Source: a virus
Reading direction: 5' to 3' (one strand)
Virus record (IMG/VR): IMGVR_UViG_3300043172_000232
Span: 1-44,618 of that record
Length of the DNA: 44,618 bases
Numbering within the stretch: position 1 is the first letter of the stretch; each line of letters starts with the position of its first letter. The notes below the pieces were generated by a model. It searched no databases. It was not told where the DNA came from and saw only the letters and a program-made list of their open reading frames with translations. This document shows positions 1 through 6,114 of the stretch, piece after piece. The position numbers and the translations under genes are program-made.

Positions 1-1
1 G

Positions 2-550
2 GATGATTCAGGCAAGAAGAATCCGATTCAGCAAATTGCATCGACAGTGAGTTATCTGGAAAGATATACCCTGTTTGCGATAACCGGACTTGCGCCGCAA
101 GAGGACGACGACGGCGCGGGGGCAAACAAGCAACCCGCCAAAGTAGACCCGCCCAACGATGCAGAGCAGGAATGTATCGACGCAATCTGTGCGCTAATCA
201 TTCCCCCACAGGGAAAAAGGGTGGACAAAAAGAAAATTGCGTCGATTTACTACGAGCATCACCAGTCTTACCCGTGCGATATTACACTTGCGGCTGGCTG
301 TGCGCAATGGTATTCAAAGGCCGACCGTCCCGAAATCTACATCCCCGACAAGCGCAGCACCTTTGAAAAAGAACAAGGGCTCCCCGGCGACGAGGACAGC
401 CAGCCGGATCACCTCGATCACCCCGAATCGCCGAAAGAATTCCGTTACCATTGCCGGGACTGCGAGCGGGAATTCGACGAACTCAACAAAGATGACAAGT
501 GCCCCGGATGTTTCAGCTTCAAGATCAATGACAGGCAGAAGAAAAAGTAA
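2..550 (+). CDS. ERF-family single-strand annealing protein, C-terminal part (5' truncated)
   Basis: The reading frame is open from base 2, so the start lies outside the window; an internal GTG at 47 is not the true start. The segment SYLERYTLFAITGL followed by an acidic EDDDGAG stretch matches the end of the ERF core (SYARRY..LGI..EDDDG) of phage annealing proteins that pair single strands during recombination. The C-terminus adds a zinc ribbon (CRDC then CPGC, near residues 136-155 counted from base 47). A YqaJ-type exonuclease at the other end of the window is the expected partner. The family call rests on a short conserved region, so the N-terminal half would be needed to confirm it. Confidence 0.8.
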   Translation, partial: DDSGKKNPIQQIASTVSYLERYTLFAITGLAPQEDDDGAGANKQPAKVDPPNDAEQECIDAICALIIPPQGKRVDKKKIASIYYEHHQSYPCDITLAAGCAQWYSKADRPEIYIPDKRSTFEKEQGLPGDEDSQPDHLDHPESPKEFRYHCRDCEREFDELNKDDKCPGCFSFKINDRQKKK

Positions 551-609
551 TGTTGTGGGCCGTCCACGGGGCGATGTAATTTAGTGGGCGGCTCAGTTTT
601 GGAGAGATA

Positions 610-786
610 ATGGCAAAGAAGAAAAAGAGACCTGAGATACCCCAGTGCGAAACTTGTTTCCGTCGCAACTTTGACGATGAAGATATCGCATACTGCGGAT
701 TAAGTGGAAACGATTGCCCCAGGGTACTCAAGGTGGCTTGCGTAAACCATAGAATCACAGATGATTCTGTTAAGAGGCCGGGATAA
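610..786 (+). CDS. Small Cys-rich hypothetical protein, 58 aa
   Basis: ATG follows GGAGAGATA at good spacing. The protein starts with a basic run (MAKKKKR) and carries CETC...C...C...C, a probable single zinc site. Its TAA shares one base with the ATG of the next gene (TAATG), the coupling style used throughout this operon. Function not recognised. It is one of at least ten small zinc-binding-like proteins in this genome. Confidence 0.75.
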   Translation: MAKKKKRPEIPQCETCFRRNFDDEDIAYCGLSGNDCPRVLKVACVNHRITDDSVKRPG

Positions 787-1214
787 TGCCAACCTACCAA
801 ATAAAACTAATTGACAACAAGCCGACATTCAGCAAAGACGGCGCACCTGTCCACCTCAAGGACTTACTGGCTTCGATGCAGCATGGAGGGGCTGTTAAGG
901 TTTTGACGCCCTTAGAGTCGCACACAGACCGCCAGAGGCGATGGTACAAGGGCGTATGCCTGACAGGTCTATCAGATTGGAGTGGGGACACGAAGGATGA
1001 GTGGGATTTGCGACTGAAAGCCGAGTGCAACGGGAATGAGTTGCTAAAAAAAGAGTCGATTCTTTACGCAGACGGGCAAATCTGCACACGCCTAACAATA
1101 ATCGATGTTGGAAAACGTAAAATGACACAGTTCATTGAGAATATTTTGTCATTGGCAATCACAAAGGACTGGCCTGTCACGCCGCCAGACCCGGAATTAA
1201 GGAGCAAGAAATGA
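786..1214 (+). CDS. Hypothetical phage protein, 142 aa, possibly NinB-like
   Basis: Overlaps the preceding stop by one base. The middle of the protein (TDRQRRWYKGVCL, then GDTKDEWDLRLK) resembles the T-x-x-Q-x-R-x-(W/F)-(Y/H) and EEWK-type helices of NinB/recombination-accessory proteins that sit beside annealing proteins, and the position next to the ERF gene fits. The resemblance is by eye only; it may simply be an uncharacterised phage family. Ends with a basic tail and overlaps the next ATG by four bases. Confidence 0.7.
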   Translation: MPTYQIKLIDNKPTFSKDGAPVHLKDLLASMQHGGAVKVLTPLESHTDRQRRWYKGVCLTGLSDWSGDTKDEWDLRLKAECNGNELLKKESILYADGQICTRLTIIDVGKRKMTQFIENILSLAITKDWPVTPPDPELRSKK

Positions 1215-1747
1215 GCTTAAAAGAGCAGTTAGCAGACGAACAGGAATGTATCGCCCATCACCAGAAGGCAATCAATGCCGCAGTGGGACGGCGTGATAAA
1301 GTTCGGGCCCAGATAGCCGAAGCCGAGAAGCCGAAGCTGCGGCATGGCCAGACCGGTATGTACACATTTGGGGATTGCGATCCTGTGCCTGCAATGTACA
1401 TCGATACGCTCGAACACCCTGATACAATGATGTACGGCAGCGAAACGGCTGAGGGCGCATTGTATGCAACTTCCCCGCTCGAAGTAGGTTCTTTTGTGGC
1501 AATGGGTCATATCGACGACCTCAAAGCCTTGCAGGAACCGTTGGAGAGGTTTGATGAACGAAACGACAACCGAACGATTTCAGTGATGTCAACGCACGGT
1601 AAATACTGCAATGTGAAGGTGCAGGAATCAGACGACGCGGAGCCTCAAGCAATACGCTTGTCAGCAGGAAAGGCCAGGGCGCTGAGTTTGGCTATCCGCC
1701 GGATGTTGGCAACGCAACAAAGGGCTGCCAGTCATAATGAATCTTAA
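1211..1747 (+). CDS. Hypothetical protein with N-terminal coiled coil, 178 aa
   Basis: Start is coupled to the previous gene by an ATGA overlap. Residues 1-45 are charged and heptad-like (EQLADEQECIAHHQKAI...), predicting a coiled coil; the rest is mixed alpha/beta with no motif I recognise. The C-terminal segment (LSAGKARALSLAIRRML) is helical and basic. Its place in an early operon after the annealing protein suggests a DNA-metabolism or host-takeover role, but the sequence gives no specific function. Confidence 0.75.
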   Translation: MSLKEQLADEQECIAHHQKAINAAVGRRDKVRAQIAEAEKPKLRHGQTGMYTFGDCDPVPAMYIDTLEHPDTMMYGSETAEGALYATSPLEVGSFVAMGHIDDLKALQEPLERFDERNDNRTISVMSTHGKYCNVKVQESDDAEPQAIRLSAGKARALSLAIRRMLATQQRAASHNES

Positions 1748-1934
1748 TCTATTACAACTTGACGCCTGTTGTATTCACGCGCCCCGATGCCCGAAATGCG
1801 GCAGCGCAGGTAAAGTGACCAAGAACACAACTGGACAGGGTAGAATGTTGGAGTGTAAATGTGGCTGTTCATATCGGGTAACAGCTACTTATTGTATAAC
1901 GGAGGAATCTTTTTCAGACCCCGATATCTGGTAG
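1737..1934 (+). CDS. Zinc-ribbon protein, 65 aa
   Basis: Contains CPKCGSAGKV ... CKCGC, a classic zinc ribbon of about 25 residues, preceded by an additional CC pair. Overlaps the end of the previous gene by 11 bases. Stops at TAG. Such ribbons in phages bind nucleic acids or proteins; no specific partner can be named. Confidence 0.7.
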   Translation: MNLNLLQLDACCIHAPRCPKCGSAGKVTKNTTGQGRMLECKCGCSYRVTATYCITEESFSDPDIW

Positions 1935-1937
1935 ACT

Positions 1938-1967
1938 GCCCGTCGCGTCAAGGGCTTTTGACCGGGC
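1938..1967 (+). promoter_or_regulatory. Stem-loop in intergenic spacer
   Basis: The 82-base gap before the next gene holds a two-part hairpin: GCCCG (1938-1942) pairs with CGGGC (1963-1967) and GTCAA (1947-1951) with TTGAC (1958-1962), with a TCGC bulge. There is no U-tract directly after it, so RNA processing or attenuation is more likely than simple termination. Confidence 0.45.
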
Positions 1968-2016
1968 GCAGGCGTGGCGGGTAATTTGAAACTAACCTTA
2001 TTTTTGGAGAAGTATT

Positions 2017-2247
2017 ATGAAGGAACAGGGAATTTACAAAGTAGTAGCAACAGAGTCCGAAATAATCAAAGACGAACTCGGCCAAGTCGAGAGCCGCAAG
2101 AAACGTGTCATCTTCAAAGATGATGCCATGCCCGCCTTTGACGAGAAAAATGCCATAATCAAGACCGCCATCGCCGCCAGCAAGGTCAAGGGCGAAAAGG
2201 CTATCAAGGACATCGATGAAGTGGAGGTAACAGCCAAACCCTTTTGA
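2017..2247 (+). CDS. Hypothetical protein, 76 aa
   Basis: ATG is preceded by TTGGAGAAGTATT, a good ribosome binding site. Small, charged, probably beta-rich N-terminal half (GIYKVVATESEIIKDELG) then a helix (NAIIKTAIAASKVKG). The family is not recognised. It restarts translation after the structured 82-base spacer, so it may be regulated separately from the genes upstream. Confidence 0.75.
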   Translation: MKEQGIYKVVATESEIIKDELGQVESRKKRVIFKDDAMPAFDEKNAIIKTAIAASKVKGEKAIKDIDEVEVTAKPF

Positions 2248-2269
2248 GGGTAAGGGTACGGCGACCCGC

Positions 2270-2551
2270 TTGAAGCAGTGCGTTCCCACTGCATGGGTGC
2301 CGACGGCGGATTGCCCTGATTATACACCCAAGAGATACAAAGACCCGCCCCCGGCTGGGACGAAACCCGATCCTGATTACGTGCCGAAGGTGGGAGAATG
2401 GTTCTGGTGGCAATGCGTAGATGAATGGATTCTTTATTACCGTGCTGAAACGACATTCGGATTGACGAAGAAGCAGGTATCGCATAAGTTACGGTTGACT
2501 AAGGAAGACATACGCAGAGACAAATGCCTCCCTGCAACAGAACCTGATTAA
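2270..2551 (+). CDS. Hypothetical protein, 93 aa (start uncertain)
   Basis: The longest frame begins with TTG at 2270; an in-frame GTG at 2297 is an alternative, and neither has an ideal ribosome binding site. The protein is rich in Trp, Tyr and Pro (PPPAGTKPDPDY, GEWFWWQCVDEW). It ends one base before the tRNA gene, arguing for a shared transcript. No function recognised. Confidence 0.55.
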   Translation: MKQCVPTAWVPTADCPDYTPKRYKDPPPAGTKPDPDYVPKVGEWFWWQCVDEWILYYRAETTFGLTKKQVSHKLRLTKEDIRRDKCLPATEPD

Positions 2552-2552
2552 A

Positions 2553-2624
2553 GCCCCGGTAGCTTAACCGGTAAAGCCCTGACCTTGTAAGTCAGTAATA
2601 GCAGTTCAAATCTGCTTCGGGGCT
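2553..2624 (+). tRNA. tRNA-Thr (anticodon UGU)
   Basis: A full cloverleaf can be drawn: acceptor GCCCCGG (2553-2559) with TCGGGGC (2617-2623), anticodon stem CTGAC/GTCAG around the loop CTTGTAA with anticodon TGT, and T-arm AGCAG/CTGCT around TTCAAAT. CCA is not encoded. It reads ACA codons and is embedded in the early operon, as phage tRNAs often are, presumably to supplement the host pool. Confidence 0.93.
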
Positions 2625-2653
2625 ATTTTTATCTTGAATAGGAGAATTGAAAG

Positions 2654-2983
2654 ATGGACTATGCAAAGGTTATGATGGGAGAACACGCCCTGTCGTTACC
2701 ATTCAATTTCGTGCGGCAAAAGGCGGATGAACAACGCGGCCTTATATTAGGGCAAGAGACTGGTTGTGCTTTGGCGTTTGGCTCTGATATGACCCACGTG
2801 CTTGTTATGGGTGATATGGTATTCAGGCCCCACCTTGCCATTGAAAGTAATCATTGCGAAGGGATGGGGGCGGCGGCTATCATAACATCTTCATCGTTTG
2901 CGGACGTTGACGAGTGGATTCGCCATGGTAATATATTGCTTAATCATTATGTATCTCCGAATGCGCAAAGGATTAACCCATGA
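2654..2983 (+). CDS. Hypothetical protein, 109 aa
   Basis: Starts after TAGGAGAATTGAAAG. The sequence looks like a small alpha/beta domain (HVLVMGDMVFRPHLAIE, then GMGAAAIITSSSFADVDEW) without known motifs. Overlaps the next gene by four bases. Function unknown. Confidence 0.75.
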   Translation: MDYAKVMMGEHALSLPFNFVRQKADEQRGLILGQETGCALAFGSDMTHVLVMGDMVFRPHLAIESNHCEGMGAAAIITSSSFADVDEWIRHGNILLNHYVSPNAQRINP

Positions 2984-3348
2984 CAAAACGATACCGATGG
3001 ACAGTATTAATAATCTTTGCCTGCTTGCTGATTTGGAGCAGTGCAATCAAAGGTATAATCTGCACATTCACACACACTCCTCTGGCCGGTGAGGGTCACT
3101 CCTCCTCCGAACAAGGTTGTATTTCTCCCTCCTACGACCCCCCGGCCATTATTTTCATCGACGCAGACGGTACTCACCTGGACGCCAAAGAAACCCAGAC
3201 CATGCTCGACGAAAAAGACTACCGGGACAAAGACGGCAACAGGCTCAAGATTAACGGGGCGTGGGGGACTAAGACTATCTATGCGGTGAATCGGTATATC
3301 GGAGATTGCCATGGTAATTCTGTTATGAGTTTATTTGAGGTGAAATGA
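2980..3348 (+). CDS. Membrane-anchored or exported protein with peptidoglycan-binding-like C-terminus, 122 aa
   Basis: Residues 7-27 (TVLIIFACLLIWSSAIKGII) form a signal peptide or membrane anchor after MTKRYR. The C-terminal part (AKETQTMLDEKDY ... NGAWGTKTIYAVNRY) resembles the peptidoglycan-binding type 1 repeat (QxxLxxxGY...G.WG..T..AV..Y). If right, it would act in the periplasm or cell wall, possibly in lysis. No catalytic domain is attached. The domain match is by eye and weak. Confidence 0.6.
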   Translation: MTKRYRWTVLIIFACLLIWSSAIKGIICTFTHTPLAGEGHSSSEQGCISPSYDPPAIIFIDADGTHLDAKETQTMLDEKDYRDKDGNRLKINGAWGTKTIYAVNRYIGDCHGNSVMSLFEVK

Positions 3349-3542
3349 TGGGTAACAGATTTAGAGAATTTCAATGCGTACTGTTCGGGCATGACTGGTC
3401 TGAGCATGGCAAAACAACTTGCCAAATACACAACCAAGATTTTAATGTTCACAAGATATGCGGTCATTGTGGGTTACAGCGAAATATCGGCAAGCGATTT
3501 TGCTCTCCTTGCATGGATAGCTTTAGCAAGGAGTCCCCCTAA
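3345..3542 (+). CDS. DUF1660-like Cys/His zinc protein, 65 aa
   Basis: GAGGTGAA precedes two adjacent ATGs (3345 and 3348); either may be used. The pattern C-x4-GHDW ... C-x2-H ... CGHCG ... CSPC resembles small prophage proteins of the DUF1660 type that begin with a C-x3-GH-(D/K)W motif and end with a CxxCG knuckle. Probably a structural zinc fold; role unknown. Confidence 0.65.
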   Translation: MMGNRFREFQCVLFGHDWSEHGKTTCQIHNQDFNVHKICGHCGLQRNIGKRFCSPCMDSFSKESP

Positions 3543-3619
3543 TGAATAAACCCATGGCAGACCAGTGGGGCTAAGTAATGTTGAATTTCCCCTTGACAAG
3601 ACAAAGGAGCATGAAATGA
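3542..3619 (+). other. Two mini-ORFs, remnant or leader peptides
   Basis: Between two real genes lie a 10-codon frame (3542-3574, ending MADQWG-stop, started by TAATG and an AAGGAG site) and a 13-codon frame (3578-3619) that couples to the next gene by ATGA. MADQWG matches the last residues (MAEQWG) of the cytosine methyltransferase-like gene at 5159-5740, so the first piece may be a leftover of a related gene's 3' end. Coding status is doubtful. Confidence 0.35.
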
Positions 3620-3951
3620 AACATCCGACACTACAACAAGTTCGGGACCGGATTGGCTTTAAGGGATTCAAACACACAGACGCATTTCTGTTCTGGTCAT
3701 ATTGGGATAGTCGCGGCTGGAAGCGCGGCGGGCAGCCTATGGTGAAATGGAAAAGTGCATTGGCCGGCTGGAATTACAGGAACAAGAAGGAGGCTGGCAG
3801 TAAGACAAAAGGCCCGATTCTGTGCAAAAACTGCGGTGCGCCGTCTATAGGGATGCGGGAGAACAAGGCTTATTGCAATAAATTGGAGTGTAGAGCGGCT
3901 GCGGGGCAGGTATCTTCACAATTTTTACTGAAATCGAAACAAATCACTTGA
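3616..3951 (+). CDS. Replication-like winged-helix C-terminal fragment with zinc ribbon, 111 aa
   Basis: Start chosen at 3616 because GGAG lies six bases upstream; a longer in-frame start at 3565 has no site. Residues 1-50 (PTLQQVRDRI ... FWSYWDSRGWKRGGQPMVKWKSALAGW) match the short element found at the C-terminus of phage replication initiators and DnaD-like proteins (PT..EV..Y....F..YY...GW..G...M.DWK.A...W). A zinc knuckle follows (CKNCG ... CNKLEC). It may bind DNA or a replication partner; the rest of an initiator is absent. Confidence 0.65.
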   Translation: MKHPTLQQVRDRIGFKGFKHTDAFLFWSYWDSRGWKRGGQPMVKWKSALAGWNYRNKKEAGSKTKGPILCKNCGAPSIGMRENKAYCNKLECRAAAGQVSSQFLLKSKQIT

Positions 3952-3975
3952 CTTTTGGCTGAGGTAGTGTAGAAT
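3948..3975 (+). promoter_or_regulatory. Sigma70-type promoter for pseudoknot leader 1
   Basis: TTGACT (3948-3953), a 16-base spacer and TAGAAT (3970-3975). Predicted start near 3982, 18 bases before helix A of the first pseudoknot. It overlaps the end of the upstream gene. Confidence 0.75.
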
Positions 3976-3999
3976 ATATGCTGATTAAGGAATATAGCA

Positions 4000-4076
4000 T
4001 GACCCTCACAGTGAGAAAACAGATTATAACCACCTCGACAGGCTTTCGTGAGGGTCAGCCTACGAGGTGGTTTTTT
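4000..4076 (+). ncRNA. Pseudoknot leader/attenuator RNA, copy 1
   Basis: Helix A: TGACCCTCAC (4000-4009) with GTGAGGGTCA (4048-4057), 10 bp. Helix B: AACCACCTCG (4028-4037) with CGAGGTGGTT (4063-4072), 10 bp, running into TTTTTT (4071-4076). The order A-B-A'-B' makes an H-type pseudoknot. Helix C, AGGCT (4040-4044) with AGCCT (4057-4061), flanks A' and would extend the B terminator hairpin, in competition with A-A'. It lies between a promoter and the ribosome binding site of an adenine methyltransferase, so it could terminate transcription conditionally or yield a roughly 95-nt small RNA. Confidence 0.8.
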
Positions 4077-4098
4077 CTTGCGCGGAGGTGGGGATGAA
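4069..4098 (+). repeat. 30-base direct repeat, copy 1 (leader exit and ribosome binding site)
   Basis: Identical to 5134-5163. It covers the last two G of helix B', the T6 tract, the spacer TCTTGCGC, the site GGAGGTGGGG and ATGAA. The 3' exit of leaders 1 and 2 is conserved at sequence level while the pseudoknots themselves are not, pointing to duplication of a regulatory cassette. Confidence 0.9.
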
Positions 4099-4501
4099 TA
4101 AAGGAATGTTCACGTCCAAAACAGATGAATGGTCAACGCCACAAGATTTGTTTGACGAACTTGATGCAGAGTTTCATTTCAATTTAGACCCGTGCTGTAC
4201 CGTCAAAAACGCCAAATGTCGATATACCTACACGAAAGACGAGGACGGTCTGGCACATTCATGGGGCGATTATCGTGTATTTATGAATCCTCCCTACGGT
4301 AGAGAAATCGGCAAATGGATGAAACATGCGTATGGGTGTGACGCAGAGATTGTCGTCTGCCTTGTCCCCGCCCGTACAGATACTGCATGGTGGCACGACT
4401 ACGCAATGGAAGGTGAGGTAAGGTTTATTCGTGGGAGATTAAAGTTTGGCGGATCTAAAAACTCTGCCCCCTTCCCGTCTGCGATTGTGATATTTCGTTA
4501 G
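4094..4501 (+). CDS. Phage DNA N6-adenine methyltransferase (Dam-like), 135 aa
   Basis: Start 4094 is set by GGAGGTGGGG directly upstream; the longer frame from 4067 runs through the terminator helix. The protein fits the phage DNA_N-6-adenine-methyltransferase family (PF05869 type): WSTPQDLFDELDAEF, FNLDPCC, DGLAHSW, the catalytic NPPYG motif at about residues 66-70, LVPARTDT, FIRGRLKFG and a final FPSAIVIF. It should transfer a methyl group from SAM to adenine N6 in DNA, protecting phage DNA from restriction or altering regulation. Length is near the compact family minimum. Preceded by pseudoknot leader 1. Confidence 0.92.
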   Translation: MNKGMFTSKTDEWSTPQDLFDELDAEFHFNLDPCCTVKNAKCRYTYTKDEDGLAHSWGDYRVFMNPPYGREIGKWMKHAYGCDAEIVVCLVPARTDTAWWHDYAMEGEVRFIRGRLKFGGSKNSAPFPSAIVIFR

Positions 4502-4571
4502 ACAACTAATTCAGAGTCCAGCCTATGCTTAACTTAGCTGACATACTCGATACCGTGATTTGCGGGGTGGG

Positions 4572-4781
4572 ATGGTAGGCGTAGACGATTACATTAGAAC
4601 TGTCACGGAAGTCACAGAATGGAACAGGCAGGTGATTGCTCGCAGGGAAAGGAAGAAGAAAAATGATACCAGTAAATCAGATAGGCCGGTACAGAACGTG
4701 TTTTCACAGAATGCTGAACGAGAGAGTCAAGCCATACATCCGCAAAACAAAGAAGCAACAGGAAGTTCTGCACCCGCGTAA
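4572..4781 (+). CDS. Doubtful small ORF, 69 aa
   Basis: ATG at 4572 follows GGGGTGGG, but the frame overlaps the better-supported gene at 4663 by 119 bases. The N-terminal half (DDYIRTVTEVTEWNRQVIARRERKKK) looks helical and protein-like, while the C-terminal half lies in the overlap and is low in structure. A 17-codon frame (4525-4578) ends at its start by an overlapping ATGGTAG. It may be a truncated older gene. Confidence 0.35.
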   Translation: MVGVDDYIRTVTEVTEWNRQVIARRERKKKNDTSKSDRPVQNVFSQNAERESQAIHPQNKEATGSSAPA

Positions 4782-4974
4782 GCATTACATCGTTATGATC
4801 GAAGGGCGTATATGGCTTATTTGGTACAGTAATTACAAAAAGGAAGGTTCGGTGATAGGAGAGATTAGCTACCCCCAGAAGATGGGCAAGACTGCTTATA
4901 CGGCAAAAGAATGGGATGGGATAGTGGCTGAGTACATACCGATAGCCGAGCGAGTGATTGAGGGTATGGAATAG
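4663..4974 (+). CDS. Hypothetical basic protein, 103 aa
   Basis: Start 4663 has GGAAGAAG five bases upstream and is preferred over 4636. The protein is basic and rich in aromatic residues (HYIVMIEGRIWLIWYSNYKKEG), with a small beta-sheet likely in residues 35-75. It lies in the same transcript as the adenine methyltransferase. No family recognised. Confidence 0.65.
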   Translation: MIPVNQIGRYRTCFHRMLNERVKPYIRKTKKQQEVLHPRKHYIVMIEGRIWLIWYSNYKKEGSVIGEISYPQKMGKTAYTAKEWDGIVAEYIPIAERVIEGME

Positions 4975-5012
4975 GACGAAAGAGATAAATTTGCTTTATT
5001 TGAGAATACCCA

Positions 5013-5041
5013 TTGACATGATTAAACGACTATGTTATAAT
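5013..5041 (+). promoter_or_regulatory. Consensus sigma70 promoter for pseudoknot leader 2
   Basis: TTGACA (5013-5018), a 17-base spacer and TATAAT (5036-5041): a perfect consensus promoter. Predicted start near 5048, six bases before helix A. Confidence 0.9.
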
Positions 5042-5053
5042 GCAGGGCGAAAT

Positions 5054-5141
5054 GGATAAACCGTCGAACAACCTGATTAGTAGTTCAAAACCCCTTAGCA
5101 GGGCAAATTTGACGGTTTGTCCTCCTGTTTTGGGGTTTTTT
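5054..5141 (+). ncRNA. Pseudoknot leader/attenuator RNA, copy 2
   Basis: Helix A: 5054-5068 with 5108-5122, 15 bp including two G-U pairs (core AAACCGTC with GACGGTTT). Helix B: AAAACCCC (5087-5094) with GGGGTTTT (5132-5139), followed by the rest of a T6 tract ending at 5141. Helix C: AGCAGG (5097-5102) with CCTGTT (5124-5129), flanking A'. Same A-B-A'-B' order as copy 1 with no sequence in common in the helices. Precedes the cytosine methyltransferase-like gene. Confidence 0.82.
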
Positions 5142-5163
5142 CTTGCGCGGAGGTGGGGATGAA
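5134..5163 (+). repeat. 30-base direct repeat, copy 2
   Basis: Identical to 4069-4098 (end of helix B', T6, ribosome binding site and ATGAA). See that entry. Confidence 0.9.
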
Positions 5164-5740
5164 GATTCTGGTTGCTTGCGAATTCTCAGGGCGGGTGCGT
5201 GACGCTTTTATCAAGCGGGGGCATGAAGCTATGTCCTGCGACTTGCTACCCACCGAATCACCAGGGCCTCATTATCAGGGCGATATCTTTGATGTTACGG
5301 GCGACGCATGGGACTTAATGATCGCATTTCCGCCTTGTACCTATTTATGCAGGCAGGGGCAGCGGTGGATCGGCCACCCGAAGCATCCGAACCGACTCGC
5401 CAAACAAAGGAAAGCTATCGACTTTTTTCTGTCATTAACAGAAGCCCCGATAGATAAGATTGCTGTTGAGAATCCTGTAGGTGTATTAAACACAAGATTC
5501 CGCAAGCCCGACCAAATCATACAGCCGTGGCAGTTCGGGCATGATTATTCAAAAAAGACGTGCTTGTGGACTAAGAATTTACCGCAACTGCGGCCTACAA
5601 AAATAGTGCAGGTCACATATATCACTACCCCCAAGGGCAAAAGGTTTACGCGGGGATGGTACGAAATGCCTCGCGAGAGCCGAAACAGGAGCATAACTTT
5701 CCCTGGCATAGCCGACGCAATGGCAGAGCAGTGGGGATAA
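5159..5740 (+). CDS. Cytosine-C5 DNA methyltransferase-like protein, 193 aa
   Basis: Start 5159 follows GGAGGTGGGG and is preferred over 5117, which lies inside the leader. It has a SAM-binding-like start (ILVACEFSGRVRDAFIKRGHE, CDLLP), FPPCTYL with the catalytic-type PPC, and VENPVG matching motif VI (ENV/ENP). At 193 residues it lacks room for a normal target-recognition domain, as in the short phage relatives of this family. It may methylate cytosine or carry out another base modification; activity is uncertain. Leader 2 controls it. Confidence 0.8.
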   Translation: MKILVACEFSGRVRDAFIKRGHEAMSCDLLPTESPGPHYQGDIFDVTGDAWDLMIAFPPCTYLCRQGQRWIGHPKHPNRLAKQRKAIDFFLSLTEAPIDKIAVENPVGVLNTRFRKPDQIIQPWQFGHDYSKKTCLWTKNLPQLRPTKIVQVTYITTPKGKRFTRGWYEMPRESRNRSITFPGIADAMAEQWG

Positions 5741-5754
5741 ACTTGCTTTATTCA

Positions 5755-5976
5755 ATGAGTAAAATAGTGAGAAAAAGTCTAAAGGCTAATAAGATGGAAA
5801 GTGGACAATAGATTCAGAGTGTTATCCCACATGATGACGTTGAGTGCGTAGGGACGAAAGAGTTGTTTCCGTGGTTCTTGTTCTGTGTTAGACCCCCCGA
5901 TACAGACTATCGCCATTGCGATATGGGAGTATTTGGTGCGTTCCTACCCGCTACCACGTTAAAAAAAGGCGATTAA
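5755..5976 (+). pseudogene. Small ORF split by an in-frame TAG (amber)
   Basis: ATG at 5755 opens 18 codons ending ANKMESGQ, then TAG (5809-5811), then the same frame continues for 54 codons (IQSVIPHDDVEC ... GVFGAFLPATTLKKGD) to TAA at 5974. The downstream part has no ATG, GTG or TTG until well inside, so it is either a decayed gene or amber readthrough. Other genes here end in TAG (for example 1934, 4974, 6598), so TAG is not globally reassigned. The ribosome binding site is poor. No family recognised. Confidence 0.45.
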
Positions 5977-5979
5977 ACA

Positions 5980-6114
5980 GTGAAAGAAACGCGCTGGGAT
6001 ACATACTCGTCCGAACTCCGTAAGCAGGAGTTTACAATCTTCCCCGATTCGTCGGGGGGAAAGCGCCTGAACCGACAACCGAAGCACAAGGGAAGTAATG
6101 TACTACAGAGTTAA
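5980..6114 (+). CDS. Possible small basic protein, 44 aa, over two hairpins
   Basis: GTG start six bases after the previous TAA; weak site AAAGGCG. It overlaps the endonuclease start by 17 bases. The DNA also contains two perfect hairpins: AACTCC/GGAGTT (6014-6019 with 6027-6032, 7-base loop) and CCCCGA-TTCG-TCGGGG (6042-6057, UUCG tetraloop). The region may therefore be an RNA leader for the endonuclease rather than, or as well as, a gene. Confidence 0.4.
   Translation: MKETRWDTYSSELRKQEFTIFPDSSGGKRLNRQPKHKGSNVLQS

Noticed and set aside
4000-4076. Type III toxin-antitoxin RNA repeats
   Set aside because: Those are tandem repeats beside an endoribonuclease gene; here single units are dispersed before unrelated genes.
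4000-5141. Known pseudoknot riboswitch (SAM-II, SAH or preQ1 type)
   Set aside because: Leaders precede methyltransferases and are H-type pseudoknots, but the five copies share no loop or core nucleotides, which a ligand pocket would need.
5755-5976. Genome-wide TAG recoding
   Set aside because: Several well-supported genes end in TAG (1934, 4974, 6598, 43439), so TAG works as stop here.
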